From Paludibacterium sp. B53371 (GTDB lineage Bacteria; Pseudomonadota; Gammaproteobacteria; Burkholderiales; Chromobacteriaceae): a stretch of 64,000 nucleotides of DNA. Positions 34,244 to 43,639 of the stretch are shown piece after piece. The notes under the pieces were generated by a model, which had not been told where the DNA came from, did not search any database, and saw only the letters and a list, made by a program, of their open reading frames with translations. The position numbers and the translations under genes are program-made. Position 1 is the stretch's first letter, and every line of letters starts with the position of its first letter. The stretch lies in NCBI RefSeq assembly GCF_018802765.1, contig NZ_CP069163.1, positions 930,001-994,000 on the forward strand, written 5' to 3'.

Positions 34244-35137
34244 CTAGGTCGGACAGCTCGGTACGAAGCGGGCTCGTGCCAGAGCCAGCCCGCTGGCGGC
34301 GCCGAGTACCAGCAGGCTGCCCAGCAGTGCGCTCGGGCTGAGTGATTCGCCCAGGAAGGCGATGCCGAGGCTGACGGTTACCACCGGCTCCAGGGTGGAC
34401 AATACCGAGGCCATGGTCGGACCGACATGACGCAGGCCGATCAGAAAAGCCGAGTTGGCCAGGGCCGAACTGAAGCAGGCCAGGGCCAGCAGTGCGCCCC
34501 AGCCGGTCGGACTGGCCGGCAGGGTCAGATGCATGGCCAGTGCAATGGCGCTGTCGATGACGGCAGCACTGCAGATGACGACCCAGGCGGCACCCAGTGG
34601 ATGAGCCCCCTGTCCGAATCGGCTGTTGCACAGGATGTACACCGCGTACAGCAAACCGGACAACAGCGGCAGCGCGATGCCCAGCGGGTTGCCGGCGTGC
34701 AGGGCGTGACCGAGCAGCATGTAGAGACCGGCGCTGCAGGCCAGCAGGGCGAGTGTTTCCGCCCGGCCAAAACGATCCAGACCCAGCAGCCCTCCCAGAA
34801 CCGCCACCATCACCGGATAGACATAGACCAGCAGGGCCACCAGGCCGCTGCTGGCGTAATGCAGTGCCGAGAAGTAGGTCCAGGCCATGGAGGCAAACAA
34901 CGCACCCAGCCCGGCGAAGGCCCAGCGATCCCGGCCTTGAGGTACGGGAATATGCTGCTTCTTGACCCAAAGGCCGAGAAACAGCGCGGCCAGCAGGAAG
35001 CGCAAGGCGAGCAGCGAGGTGGTGTCGACTCCATCGGCATAGGCCAGTCGGGCGAACAAGGCCATGCTGCCGTAACCACAGGCAGCCAGCACAATCCACA
35101 GCATCCCTTTGTAGCGTTGTTTTTTATCGTTTTTCAT
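34244..35137 (-). CDS. EamA/DMT-family transporter
   Basis: A 297-residue membrane protein with ten hydrophobic segments in two EamA repeats. It opens with [23 protein letters not shown] and has the repeat landmarks [41 protein letters not shown], and [45 protein letters not shown]. It is unrelated in detail to the other EamA gene at 1724. Transported compound unknown. The gene converges toward the palindrome behind sdaA. Confidence 0.88.
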   Translation of the reverse strand: MKNDKKQRYKGMLWIVLAACGYGSMALFARLAYADGVDTTSLLALRFLLAALFLGLWVKKQHIPVPQGRDRWAFAGLGALFASMAWTYFSALHYASSGLVALLVYVYPVMVAVLGGLLGLDRFGRAETLALLACSAGLYMLLGHALHAGNPLGIALPLLSGLLYAVYILCNSRFGQGAHPLGAAWVVICSAAVIDSAIALAMHLTLPASPTGWGALLALACFSSALANSAFLIGLRHVGPTMASVLSTLEPVVTVSLGIAFLGESLSPSALLGSLLVLGAASGLALARARFVPSCPT

Positions 35138-35299
35138 TTTCTAGCCCTAATCAATATTCATTTCGAGTCTATCGACCCGAACCATGGCTGGCAAATCGAC
35201 CTTGTCACCAGATGCTGAAGGGGCAGAGATGAATGGGGAAAGGGGGCGTGCGGGGTGTGTCAGGCAGGGGCGGCCCCGAGCCGGGGGCCGCCCGCAAGC

Positions 35300-37081
35300 T
35301 CAGGCGGTGACGACTTGCCAGCGGCCATCACCCTCCAATTGCAGTTGCAGGGGGTGATGCTGCAGCAGGGTGCTGCGGTGTCCGACGCTGACCAGGACGG
35401 CATCCGGCAGGCGCTGGCGCAGCATGGCATACAGCGCCAGCTCCAGCGCTTCGTCCATGGCGGACGTGGCCTCGTCGAGGAAGGCCGCCTGGGGGAGACC
35501 GACCAGAATGCGGCCAAAGGCCAGGCGCTGTTGCTCGCCCAGTGACAGGATATGACTCCAGTCAGCCGGCTCGTCCAGGCGATCGGCCAGATAGCCCAGC
35601 TGGACATCCTGCAGCGCCTGCCGGGCCGCCTGATCATTGCCGTCGCTGGCATGGGGGTAGTACAGCGCCTCGCGCAGTGTTCCCAGGGGCAAATAGGGCT
35701 TCTGCGACAGGAACATCACGCGCTCGGCTGGCCGGATGATCTGGCCCTCGCAGTAGGGCCACAAGCCTGCCATGGCCCGCAGCAGCGTGGTTTTACCGAC
35801 ACCTGAGCAGCCACGAATCAGCAGGGGCTGTCCGGCCGGGATTTCCAGGCTGGCCGAGGTCACCAGTGCCCGTCCATCCGGACGTCGAACCGTCAGGTTT
35901 TCCAGCGCGACCCGGCGGCCTTCGGCTCGCAGGTCCGGCACCGGCAGGGCATTGGCCTGCTCGACGGCCAGATCGAAACCGGACAGACGGTTCAGTACGG
36001 CGCGGTAGGAAGCAAAGTTGTCGTAGGCATTGCGGAAGAAAGACAGATTGTCATGCAGCGTGCCGAATGCCTGGCCGGTCTGCACCATGTCGCCCAGTGT
36101 GATTTGTTTGGCGAAGAAACGCTGCGCCTGGATGATGAAAGGAAACACCACCGCCGTCTGGCTGATCACAAAGTTGAAACCCTGGAATTTCAGCGAACGG
36201 AATACGATGCGCCAGGCGTTGCCGATGACATCGGCGAAGCGACTGCGCAGCAGCGCACCCTCGATTTTTTCACCACTGTAGAAGGCCACGTTCTCGGCAT
36301 ACTCGCGTACCCGCACCAGGGCGTAACGGTAGTTGGCGTTCAGTTGCTCGTTGAGGAAGCTCAGCCGGATCAGCGGACGGCCAATGCGGAAGGCAAAGGC
36401 CGTGGCGATCAGAACATAGGCGAAAATGACGAACACCATGCCGCGCGGTACTTCATGGCCAAACAGCGGCAGGGCGCCGGACAGTCCCCAGAGAATCAGG
36501 GTATAGGCCACGATGGAGACCAGGGCATTGACCACCCCCATTGACAGGTCCAGCGAAGCGCTGACAAGGCTGGAGATGTCCTGCTGCAGACGCTGATCGG
36601 GGTTATCCGCCGGATGGTCCAGATACTGGGTGCGGTAGTAGGCCTGCCGGTCAAGCCAGTGGCTCAGCAGCCGTTCATTCAGCCACTCGCGCCAGTGAAT
36701 GCTGAAGCTCTGGTTGATGAAGAAATCGAGCAGGCTGCGTACGACATGCAGTGTGGCCAGTACGCAGAACACCCCCATTTCGCGCCAGAATGCCGATTGG
36801 TTCAGCTGTTGCATGGCGGTGTAAAAGCTGTTGTACCAGTTGGAAAACAGCACATTGACCCGTACTGCCATCAGGGTGATCAGCAAGATCAGCGCCAGGC
36901 GCATCAGGGTTTTGGGGTAATGTCTGGGCGAGAAATAGTGGCCGGTCAGTTTCCAGAACTGTCTTCCCCATTCTGTAAAGCGGGCCAGCAGCGCAACGCT
37001 GCCGACGAACAGCACGGCGGCGATGGCATACGCCTTGAGCAGCCACCAGCCACTGGCCAGCAATTCCTGATGCCAATCCAT
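35300..37081 (-). CDS. ABC half-transporter, SbmA/BacA-YddA-like, with fused ATPase
   Basis: A 593-residue fusion. The N-terminal membrane domain (residues about 15-330) has six hydrophobic segments and matches the ABC_membrane_2 type of the SbmA/BacA/YddA family, for example WYNSFYTAMQQLNQSAFWREMGVFCVLA and INQSFSIHWREWLNERLLSHWL. The C-terminal ATPase (about 390-590) has Walker A CSGVGKTTLLRAMAG, a shifted signature LSLGEQQRLAFGRIL and Walker B FLDEATSAMDE. YddA-type proteins import peptides or related compounds; the precise role is unknown. A palindrome ATGTTCGAACAT lies 18 bases before the start codon. Confidence 0.9.
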   Translation of the reverse strand: MDWHQELLASGWWLLKAYAIAAVLFVGSVALLARFTEWGRQFWKLTGHYFSPRHYPKTLMRLALILLITLMAVRVNVLFSNWYNSFYTAMQQLNQSAFWREMGVFCVLATLHVVRSLLDFFINQSFSIHWREWLNERLLSHWLDRQAYYRTQYLDHPADNPDQRLQQDISSLVSASLDLSMGVVNALVSIVAYTLILWGLSGALPLFGHEVPRGMVFVIFAYVLIATAFAFRIGRPLIRLSFLNEQLNANYRYALVRVREYAENVAFYSGEKIEGALLRSRFADVIGNAWRIVFRSLKFQGFNFVISQTAVVFPFIIQAQRFFAKQITLGDMVQTGQAFGTLHDNLSFFRNAYDNFASYRAVLNRLSGFDLAVEQANALPVPDLRAEGRRVALENLTVRRPDGRALVTSASLEIPAGQPLLIRGCSGVGKTTLLRAMAGLWPYCEGQIIRPAERVMFLSQKPYLPLGTLREALYYPHASDGNDQAARQALQDVQLGYLADRLDEPADWSHILSLGEQQRLAFGRILVGLPQAAFLDEATSAMDEALELALYAMLRQRLPDAVLVSVGHRSTLLQHHPLQLQLEGDGRWQVVTA

Positions 37082-37429
37082 CCCGGTCCTTTCTTGTTAT
37101 GTTCGAACATGAATCATGGCTTGTGATACTAGCATAGCGAGGCGCCGGCAAGGGCAGGGCAGGTTGGCAAAGTGTGTGTATTCGTCAATTTCTGCTGGAT
37201 GGCTAGTGCTTATTAATCATTCATGCCATTTGTAAGTAAATAGCTGTGTTTTTTGCCGCGCCAACAAGGACTGGTTATATGCTGGGACGTTTGATCGGGC
37301 GCAAAATTCTCGGCAGAATAGTATTTAACTTTGTGAATTGATTGGGGTAGGATCATCGCTTCGCCTATGTTCTCCCCCAAGGGTGCTCCGGCGCTTCCTT
37401 TGTCCAACCTCTAACCGGCATCGGTCAAC
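37082..37429. other. Divergent promoter region between the ABC transporter and HD-GYP genes
   Basis: 348 bases without a gene. A 12-bp palindrome, ATGTTCGAACAT, occupies 37099-37110, 18 bases upstream of the ABC gene's start. The rest is moderately AT-rich (37220-37340) and should hold the promoter of the HD-GYP gene, but no clear -35/-10 pair could be chosen. Confidence 0.45.
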
Positions 37430-38653
37430 ATGATCAAGAAAATCCCCGTCGAGCGTCTGCGCCCGGGCATGTTTCTGCATAACCTGAATGCGGGCTGGAT
37501 GTCGCATCCTTTCCTGCGCAATCGCTTTCTGGTGACCGATGAGGAGGTCATCGAGAAGATCATTGCGGCGGGGATTCACGAGCTCTATATCGATACTTCC
37601 CGGGGCCTGGACGATGCCGATGCGCCGACCGAGGCGGAGGTCAGCCAGCAACTGATGGAGGAAATGCAGGAGGCGGTCAGTCATGAGGCGCCATACCGTT
37701 GCACGACGGTCGCCGAGGAGCTGCCCAATGCCCGCCGCCTGCGTGCCCGTGCCACACGCATCATTCGTACCGTGATGCAGGATGCCAAGATGGGCAAGGC
37801 GATCAATATGGCCGAAGTGGATGAGCTGGTGGGGGCCATCATTGAAAGTACCTTGCGCAATGACAGCGCCTTGCTGCTGCTGTTAAGGGTCCGTGCGCAA
37901 AACGACTACACCCTGGTCCATTCCGTCGCTGTCAGCGCCTTGCTGGTGACGCTGTGTTATGCCCTGAACTGCGATCGCACGACCTTGCATCAGGCCGGGG
38001 TGGGCGGCTTGCTGCATGATGTCGGCAAGGTCAGGATTCCGGTTGAAATTCTCAACAAACCGGGGCGCTATACCGAGCATGAATATGGCGTGATGAAACG
38101 ACACCCCGCTTATGGGCTGGAGATCCTGCAGTCACTTGAGGGCGTGCCGCACGAGGCGCTGGATGTGGTGTTGAATCATCATGAACGCCTGGATGGCAGT
38201 GGCTATCCGAATGCCCAGGGGCATGAAACGATCAGTCGCATGGCCCGCATGGCCGCCATCGCCGATGTCTATGACGCCATTACTTCCGACCGGTGCTATC
38301 ACACCGCCATGCCCCCGACGGCCGCCTTGAAGAAAATGTGGGAATGGAGCCGGCATCATTTCGATGCGACGCTGATGCGCGCCTTCATGACCGCCGTGGG
38401 GATTTATCCGGTGGGGACGCTGGTCAAGCTGGAGAGCGGGCGCATCGCGGTGGTGGTCGAGCCCCATGACAGTGAAGTGCTCAAGCCCAAGGTGCGAGCC
38501 TTTTTCTCTACCCGCAACAATGTTCATATTCCCGCTCAGTTGATCGACCTGTCGCGGCCCTTCGGTGCCGGCGGTGGTGATCGCATCATCGGGTATGAGG
38601 ATCCGCGCAAGTGGAACCTGGATCCTACCCGCTATCTTTCCGACTCCCTGTAA
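37430..38653 (+). CDS. HD-GYP-domain cyclic-di-GMP phosphodiesterase
   Basis: A 407-residue protein. An N-terminal DUF3391-like domain (IKKIPVERLRPGMFLHNL and the FLVTDEEVIEKII block, residues 1-110) precedes an HD-GYP domain (about 140-330): VHSVAVSALLVTLCYAL, the metal pair in GLLHDVGKVRIP, LNKPGRYTEHEYGVMKRHP, NHHERLDGSGYP and ADVYDAITSDR are all standard. Such enzymes hydrolyse c-di-GMP and shift cells to motility. The family combination DUF3391-HD-GYP is common in betaproteobacteria. No linked sensor is seen. Confidence 0.93.
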   Translation: MIKKIPVERLRPGMFLHNLNAGWMSHPFLRNRFLVTDEEVIEKIIAAGIHELYIDTSRGLDDADAPTEAEVSQQLMEEMQEAVSHEAPYRCTTVAEELPNARRLRARATRIIRTVMQDAKMGKAINMAEVDELVGAIIESTLRNDSALLLLLRVRAQNDYTLVHSVAVSALLVTLCYALNCDRTTLHQAGVGGLLHDVGKVRIPVEILNKPGRYTEHEYGVMKRHPAYGLEILQSLEGVPHEALDVVLNHHERLDGSGYPNAQGHETISRMARMAAIADVYDAITSDRCYHTAMPPTAALKKMWEWSRHHFDATLMRAFMTAVGIYPVGTLVKLESGRIAVVVEPHDSEVLKPKVRAFFSTRNNVHIPAQLIDLSRPFGAGGGDRIIGYEDPRKWNLDPTRYLSDSL

Positions 38654-38674
38654 ACACAGACCTGCCTGCTCTCC

Positions 38675-40273
38675 TCAGTACCAGTACACCAGATATTGCG
38701 TCGGTACCTTCAGCGGGAAAAGCCAGCCCTCGCGCTCGCTGCTGATCAGCAGCGGGTGCTTGCTGCGTCCGTGTCCCTGCAGCCAGTCCGAGGCTTTTTG
38801 CTGGCAGGCGGCATCATCGATCCGGCACAGCAGGGCGCCGGGGCGCGATTGCCAGTTGTCGACCGGCGTCACGCCAGGCGGCAGCTGATCCGGCACACCG
38901 GGGATGACGCGCACGGAGGCGTCGGCGAAGAAGGGTACGATCGCCGCTTCTGGCCAGTTGCCGCCGATCCAGCTCAGGCGGTGTTGCGGACGCGCTTCGA
39001 CGATGGCCCGGGCGGCACCGGCATCGTCGCGGTAATGACATGCCTTGCCACTCAATGCCTGGCCGACATTGAACGCTGCTGCCAGCAGCATCAGCCCGAC
39101 CCAGACCGACGGCAGGGCCCGCAACAGTGCGCGAGCGCGCTCCGGCTGCCAGTCCGATGCCCGGCTCAGCCAGAACAGCGGCATGATGTAGGCCAGGGGG
39201 ATCGACCAGTGCAAGGCCAGCTTGACGTAGCCCGACAAGGCAAACAGGGCCGTGATCAGCATCGGGGACAGTGTCAGCCAGAACAGCACGTCATTGCGGC
39301 GATCCTTGAGGCGCAGCGAAGCGATGAGGCGTTGGCGCAGCGAACCACGGTAGGCCGCGGCCAGCATCAGGCCCCAGGCGACACCGCAATAGGTCAGCGG
39401 CGAGAGCAGGAAGCTGAACAGATGCTTCCAGTCGACATGGTGGTCGGCCTTGCGCCCTACGTAGGCCAGGGTCGAGTCACCATGGTGCAGTACCCACAGG
39501 ACATGCGGCAGCAGACAGAAGGCGAAGGTCAGCAAGGCCAGCCAGGGGGCCGGCGTGCACAGCCAGCGACGACCGCTGCGGGTCGCCAGTGCCGTCGCCA
39601 GCATGCTGACCAGCAGCACCCCGGTGTAGTATTTGCCCAGCATGCCGAGCGCTGCCAGGACGCCCAGGGCGATGGCATGCCGCCAATGAGCCCCTTTGAG
39701 CGAGCGTACGAACATCAGCGTCAGCCAGGGCCAGATCGGCAGCAGGATACTGTTGGCATTGAATTTGAACGCCAGGGTCGAGAAAGGCAGCGTCAGGCTG
39801 AGCGCCATCAGGACCAGTGCCTGACGTTCGCGGGAGACAAATTCGTCGGCCAGACGCCAGACGCCCAGCATGCCGATCAGCATGCCCAGGCTGGACAACA
39901 GGTAGAACGCCCAGACACTGTGCGGCATGACGGCGAACCAGGCCTTGGCCACCCAGCCGGTCAGCGGCGGATGCTTGAAGGTGCCCAGCTCCCAGAAAGG
40001 CGTGAACACATAGGCTTCGATCATGTCGCCATAGCTGTCCAGGTTGGTGAAGGCGATCTGGCTGATCAGATACCACACCATGACACTGAGCAGGCACAGG
40101 CGGGCCGGATGCCGGATCATCGCCGCGGCGAAACGGTCGCACAGTTGCCACTGTTGCAGGCGCAGCCGTGCAAGACGACAGGCCAGGGATTGGCGCTCGT
40201 GATGCTCGGTTTCGGTCTGGCAATGCCGGCAGCGTGGCCGATCGAGCGCAGGGGTAAGGGTGGGTGGTGTCAT
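38675..40273 (-). CDS. GT39/ArnT-like membrane glycosyltransferase
   Basis: A 532-residue integral membrane protein. The large loop after the first membrane segment has NLDSYGDMIEAYVFTPFWELG with an acidic D-G-D-M-type pattern, as in GT39 and ArnT enzymes that transfer a sugar from a polyprenyl phosphate on the periplasmic side. Roughly ten further hydrophobic segments follow, then a soluble periplasmic C-terminal domain (last 130 residues). It could act on lipid A or a surface glycan; the acceptor is unknown. ATG at 40273 was preferred to a GTG at 40306; neither has a clear ribosome site. Confidence 0.8.
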   Translation of the reverse strand: MTPPTLTPALDRPRCRHCQTETEHHERQSLACRLARLRLQQWQLCDRFAAAMIRHPARLCLLSVMVWYLISQIAFTNLDSYGDMIEAYVFTPFWELGTFKHPPLTGWVAKAWFAVMPHSVWAFYLLSSLGMLIGMLGVWRLADEFVSRERQALVLMALSLTLPFSTLAFKFNANSILLPIWPWLTLMFVRSLKGAHWRHAIALGVLAALGMLGKYYTGVLLVSMLATALATRSGRRWLCTPAPWLALLTFAFCLLPHVLWVLHHGDSTLAYVGRKADHHVDWKHLFSFLLSPLTYCGVAWGLMLAAAYRGSLRQRLIASLRLKDRRNDVLFWLTLSPMLITALFALSGYVKLALHWSIPLAYIMPLFWLSRASDWQPERARALLRALPSVWVGLMLLAAAFNVGQALSGKACHYRDDAGAARAIVEARPQHRLSWIGGNWPEAAIVPFFADASVRVIPGVPDQLPPGVTPVDNWQSRPGALLCRIDDAACQQKASDWLQGHGRSKHPLLISSEREGWLFPLKVPTQYLVYWY

Positions 40274-40491
40274 GGCATCAAAATGGTTTATGGGAATATT
40301 TCCCACGAGCGAATGGTAAATTAATACTTCTTTACAATCAAGATGCTTGTCCCCTGCGCGTGATCGGGCGGGTCAAATCGCGCAGAAATGCAACAGGGCA
40401 AATCCTCTGGCTTGCTTGCCAGACCTGGGCCGGACACATACAATCGCCAGTCTCTTCATGCGTTGGTGACTTGCACACCGACCGCACCCAG

Positions 40492-40579
40492 GCCCGGGTG
40501 GTGAAATGGTAGACACAGCGGACTTAAAATCCGCCGGGGGGTGACCCCTGTACCGGTTCGAGTCCGGTTCCGGGCACCA
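40492..40579 (+). tRNA. tRNA-Leu (anticodon TAA)
   Basis: An 88-base class II tRNA: acceptor GCCCGGG with TCCGGGC, anticodon stem GCGGACTTAAAATCCGC, long variable arm GGGGGGTGACCCCT-type, T-loop GTTCGAGTC and encoded CCA. An unusual-composition stretch begins downstream, so this gene may be an integration site. Confidence 0.96.
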
Positions 40580-40600
40580 GGACGCCTTCCGCAGGCGTCC
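40580..40600 (+). other. Hairpin after tRNA-Leu
   Basis: GGACGCC (40580-40586) pairs with GGCGTCC (40594-40600), directly after the CCA end. It may define the 3' processing region. Confidence 0.55.
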
Positions 40601-40610
40601 AGGCAAAATA

Positions 40611-40644
40611 AAAACCCGCACAGCGCCAGGCTATGCGGGTTTTA
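40611..40644 (+). terminator. Terminator of tRNA-Leu
   Basis: AAAACCCGCA (40611-40620) pairs with TGCGGGTTTT (40634-40643) around a 13-base loop; the T run closes the stem. Confidence 0.82.
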
Positions 40645-41083
40645 TATTTCCAGCATTGTCCATGCCCATCCATAGGGCTCCGGGGAGGGAATTGGGGGTC
40701 GATATGTGAGCGACGCCTCCCCCCGACTACTCGCGCCCAAAGCTAAGGCATGAGCGCCTGCCTGCGTTGCAATGCGCAGACTCATCTCCAGAAAAAACCG
40801 AGCAAGATTCCTGCTTTTCAATACCACGACTACATCACGTACCAGCCGCGCGATAACAGACGCGACTAAATCCTATAACCAATCTTCTGCCTTGTATTGG
40901 GGATGGCCTCGCAGACAAAAGGTTTGGATGAGGCTCCCGACCTGTGTAGATCGTTCTGGGGTCTTGGACAGGACCAAGTCGTGACGAAAGGGTTACATAC
41001 AATAACGAATTTAAATGGAAGCATGTAATTGCTTTTTGAAAAGCACGATCAATCAAATGGTAAACATCAAGGAGTAAAAAATT
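40645..41083. other. Non-coding stretch of atypical composition downstream of tRNA-Leu
   Basis: 439 bases without a supportable gene. Composition becomes AT-rich from about 40900. No repeat of the tRNA 3' end was seen that would mark an attachment site. Open frames here are short and lack ribosome sites. The 41063-41083 end carries the AAGGAG site of the following gene. Confidence 0.4.
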
Positions 41084-41490
41084 ATGCCTCAAAAAAGAAC
41101 TGATAACTTCACCGGTAATCTCATGGGTGATTTCTGGGTTTATGCGGCCTCCAAGCGTGTGACGGCAAATGGGAGAAAAATGCTTTAGAGGCCATCAAGG
41201 ATTCAATGGAGCCTGGTGAGTTAATTATTGTGGTGACTGGTACACATGGCAGCCAACAGGGTGGGACTGGTGCTGCCAATCCTGATTTGATTGAAAATGA
41301 TTTTTATCAAGAAGATAAAAAAACGATTCGAGAACTTGGGATTGTGCGGTGTACCACCCTGCTGGATGCCGCGGATGTTGACGAAAGTACTATTGATTAT
41401 TTGCGAAGTAATGGTATTTATAATGGGACAAAATACCAGTATGTTGTGCTTGCATACTGTCACGGCAAGCGTGGTATTTTCCGTGAATAA
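41084..41490 (+). pseudogene. Frame-interrupted small AT-rich gene (frameshift pseudogene or programmed -1 shift)
   Basis: ATG at 41084 follows a good AAGGAG site and opens MPQKRTDNFTGNLMGDFWVY..., stopping at TAG 41186-41188. The -1 frame is open from 41131 and continues EKNALEAIKDSMEPGELIIV to 41490. A run of five A (41176-41180) sits just before the early stop, where a -1 slip would join the frames into about 135 residues; a simple indel nearer 41150 would do the same. The second part has TGTHGSQQGG and AYCHGKRG, a His/Cys spacing that recalls caspase-like or adhesin-type cysteine folds, but I assign no function. Low GC and rare codons suggest transfer. A terminator follows. Confidence 0.5.
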
Positions 41491-41518
41491 CGCGTTTGAG
41501 ATTTAGTGGTATGGCAGG

Positions 41519-41550
41519 CCCGGGAGTTGGTTTTTCCTCCCGGGTTTTTT
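41519..41550 (+). terminator. Terminator of the frame-interrupted gene
   Basis: CCCGGGAG (41519-41526) pairs with CTCCCGGG (41537-41544), followed by six T. Its presence supports the idea that the region before it is, or was, transcribed as a gene. Confidence 0.88.
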
Positions 41551-41693
41551 CTTTTTGTTACAGCATGGGGGCGTGTGACCGATTCAGCGACAAAAATACC
41601 GCAACACACCTTCCCGACAGAGGGGCAGATCATCCTCTGTCGGGAAGGCGATTTCCATACGGCGGTCCTGGCCGCACGATTCCAGACGCTGCA

Positions 41694-42017
41694 TTACGGC
41701 ATCAGTACCAGCTTTTCGGGGGTAGAGTGTGAATTGAACGGGATGGCTGGCGGTGTACCGTTAATGGTCAGACGTGCGTACTCTATCGCCGCGAGCGTGA
41801 TACCGGCCGGTCCGGACAGATTGTCGCTGATAATGATTTCATGTTTGAACACGTTGCCGGTAAGTACGATATACATGCTATTGAGCCAGGCCAGCGCATC
41901 GGTATCGTTCGTGGCGTTGTTGTAGTGATTGAGTCGAGTCAGCAGATCAAAATGACGATTCAACTTAATGAAGTCCGGATCATGGATGACATGTGAAATA
42001 TCGATGAAAGGTCTCAT
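41694..42017 (-). CDS. Hypothetical protein next to the tRNA-Leu patch
   Basis: A 107-residue protein, not recognised. It starts at ATG 42017 with a CTGGAGAAAA ribosome site. Sequence: RPFIDISHVIHDPDFIKLNR then a helical stretch and PPAIPFNSHSTPEKLVLMP; no signal peptide, no membrane segment. Composition is lower in GC than the neighbours, which again fits acquired DNA. It precedes, in the same direction, nothing conserved. Confidence 0.55.
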   Translation of the reverse strand: MRPFIDISHVIHDPDFIKLNRHFDLLTRLNHYNNATNDTDALAWLNSMYIVLTGNVFKHEIIISDNLSGPAGITLAAIEYARLTINGTPPAIPFNSHSTPEKLVLMP

Positions 42018-42128
42018 GGTTTTCTCCAGGTGATGGTATTGCCTGAGAAGCATAAGACGATCCGTACCACGTTCTGATGAGACAAACGTTATGGTCGAAG
42101 TGACAGGCCGTTTGGCAGGGATGAAAGA

Positions 42129-43391
42129 TCAACCGGCCGCGGTTGGCTCAACCACCGCCTGACAGGATGTCAGACTCATCCAGTCACTCAAAATCTCGCG
42201 GGCACGATGACGCCATGTGTGGCGCAGGCGTACCTCCTCTGCCGCACGCAAACCGATGTCGCGCAATTGTGATCGACGCTCACGCCAGTAACGCAGGGTT
42301 TCCGCACCCTGCTCGATGGAGAGCGGCAGGTAGTGCTCCCCGGGAGAAAAATGCCGCTTGATATCGAACTCGGTATCGTCGAAACATCCCGTGTGGACGA
42401 ACATGGCGCTGCCGCACCCCATGCCCTCCAGGACGCGCGCATGCATGCCAAAACTACCGTTATGCAGGTTAAATTGTGTTTGCCGGTAGACTTGGGCCAG
42501 GTCTTGGGCAGCGTGCAGGTTTTGCCGGTAAAAGGGTGAGAAAGTCGGCCAGTACTGCCATTCCTTTGAACCATAGATCGACAAGGTCATGCCCGCTTTC
42601 AAGGCGAGATGACCAAGCGCCATCCGGTCAGTGATGCGAGGGATTTCAGTGTCGAGCAACTGCAGGGTTGCCGATTGCCCCAGGGCTGCGAGCAGGACGT
42701 CAACCCCGATATGGGTGCCCAGGCATTCGTTGATGCGGGCGGTAATGAGGGCATGAACTTGCGGGAAGGTGTGGCGGCAGATAGAGACTTTGGCCTCATG
42801 CAGCAGGTACTCGGCGACTTGGTCAACACGCAAGGTCAGGCCGTTGCTCTGGCATAATGCCGTGCGAACGAAAGCGCTCTCCATCGCGTGCAGCGGTGGC
42901 GGAATGTAGCCACAGATTGCAGCGGTATCCGCAACGGTTTCATCCCGATCTCCCGGCCGGTGGATCAGGGGGTCAATGCCGGTGTGCAAGCGTCCCCAAA
43001 CCCCTTGCTGCAAGTGATGGCTGAAACCGAAGTAGTCAGGCTGGATCAGGGTGTAGGTGAGGTCGCTGCCGCCAAACAAGGGATCACAGTAGTGCAGCTG
43101 TTTGCTTTCCGTCGGGCGGCGTTCGCGCCAGGCATCCTGAATCCAGGCGATATGCGGGATGTCCACAGGGATCGCCTTGAGGCTCTGGTTCCTGGTCCGG
43201 TTGATCTCAAAAATGAAGTCTGGTTTGCATGATTCCAGGGATTGCCTGACGGTCGCATCGTCCTGGTCAGCGTCGACCATGATGGCTTCGATGCCCTCCT
43301 GTTGAAAGGCGGCCGCCAGTGATCGATACATGCTCAAGGTGTGCGGGAGCGAGCTGGAGCCAGAAAGAAAGACGACTTTGCTGAGGGCCAT
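42129..43391 (-). CDS. Glycosyltransferase family protein, CgeB/YkvP-like
   Basis: A 420-residue cytosolic protein. The N-terminal half begins VVFLSGSSSLPHTLSMYRSLAAAFQQEGIEAIMVDAD and has a Rossmann-like layout; the C-terminal part carries the CgeB signature GSFGMHARVLEGMGCGSAMFVHTGCFDDTEFDIKRHFSPGEHYL, the acceptor-nucleotide binding E-GCG region. CgeB-like transferases add sugars to surface proteins or spore coats. The start ATG at 43391 was chosen; the open frame upstream is weakly supported. It may modify flagellin or a surface polymer, but no partner is nearby. Confidence 0.75.
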   Translation of the reverse strand: MALSKVVFLSGSSSLPHTLSMYRSLAAAFQQEGIEAIMVDADQDDATVRQSLESCKPDFIFEINRTRNQSLKAIPVDIPHIAWIQDAWRERRPTESKQLHYCDPLFGGSDLTYTLIQPDYFGFSHHLQQGVWGRLHTGIDPLIHRPGDRDETVADTAAICGYIPPPLHAMESAFVRTALCQSNGLTLRVDQVAEYLLHEAKVSICRHTFPQVHALITARINECLGTHIGVDVLLAALGQSATLQLLDTEIPRITDRMALGHLALKAGMTLSIYGSKEWQYWPTFSPFYRQNLHAAQDLAQVYRQTQFNLHNGSFGMHARVLEGMGCGSAMFVHTGCFDDTEFDIKRHFSPGEHYLPLSIEQGAETLRYWRERRSQLRDIGLRAAEEVRLRHTWRHRAREILSDWMSLTSCQAVVEPTAAG

Positions 43392-43639
43392 CGATTCATC
43401 CGTATTGGTTGCGATGCAATAGCTTATGACGATGGCCTTAACGTTATGTGTACGACGATGAAAGGTCAATCATCCTTTTTTCCTGCGCAGCGCGGTGCGG
43501 CTTTCCTGACCCTCCCCAGCGCCGGGCTCGCTAAGTTTCGGCTAATTTTCCCGCGTCAGACTACGCGGGTTTCCTGGCTGCCGTGCAGCGTGCCGACTGG
43601 CCGGGGTGGTTTTCATCCAGTCTTGTGGTGAGGGTAGGG

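Noticed and set aside
41694-41925. Plus-strand open frame 41506-41925 opposite the small hypothetical gene
   Set aside because: The minus-strand frame has a good ribosome site at 42017; the plus-strand frame does not and begins inside a terminator.
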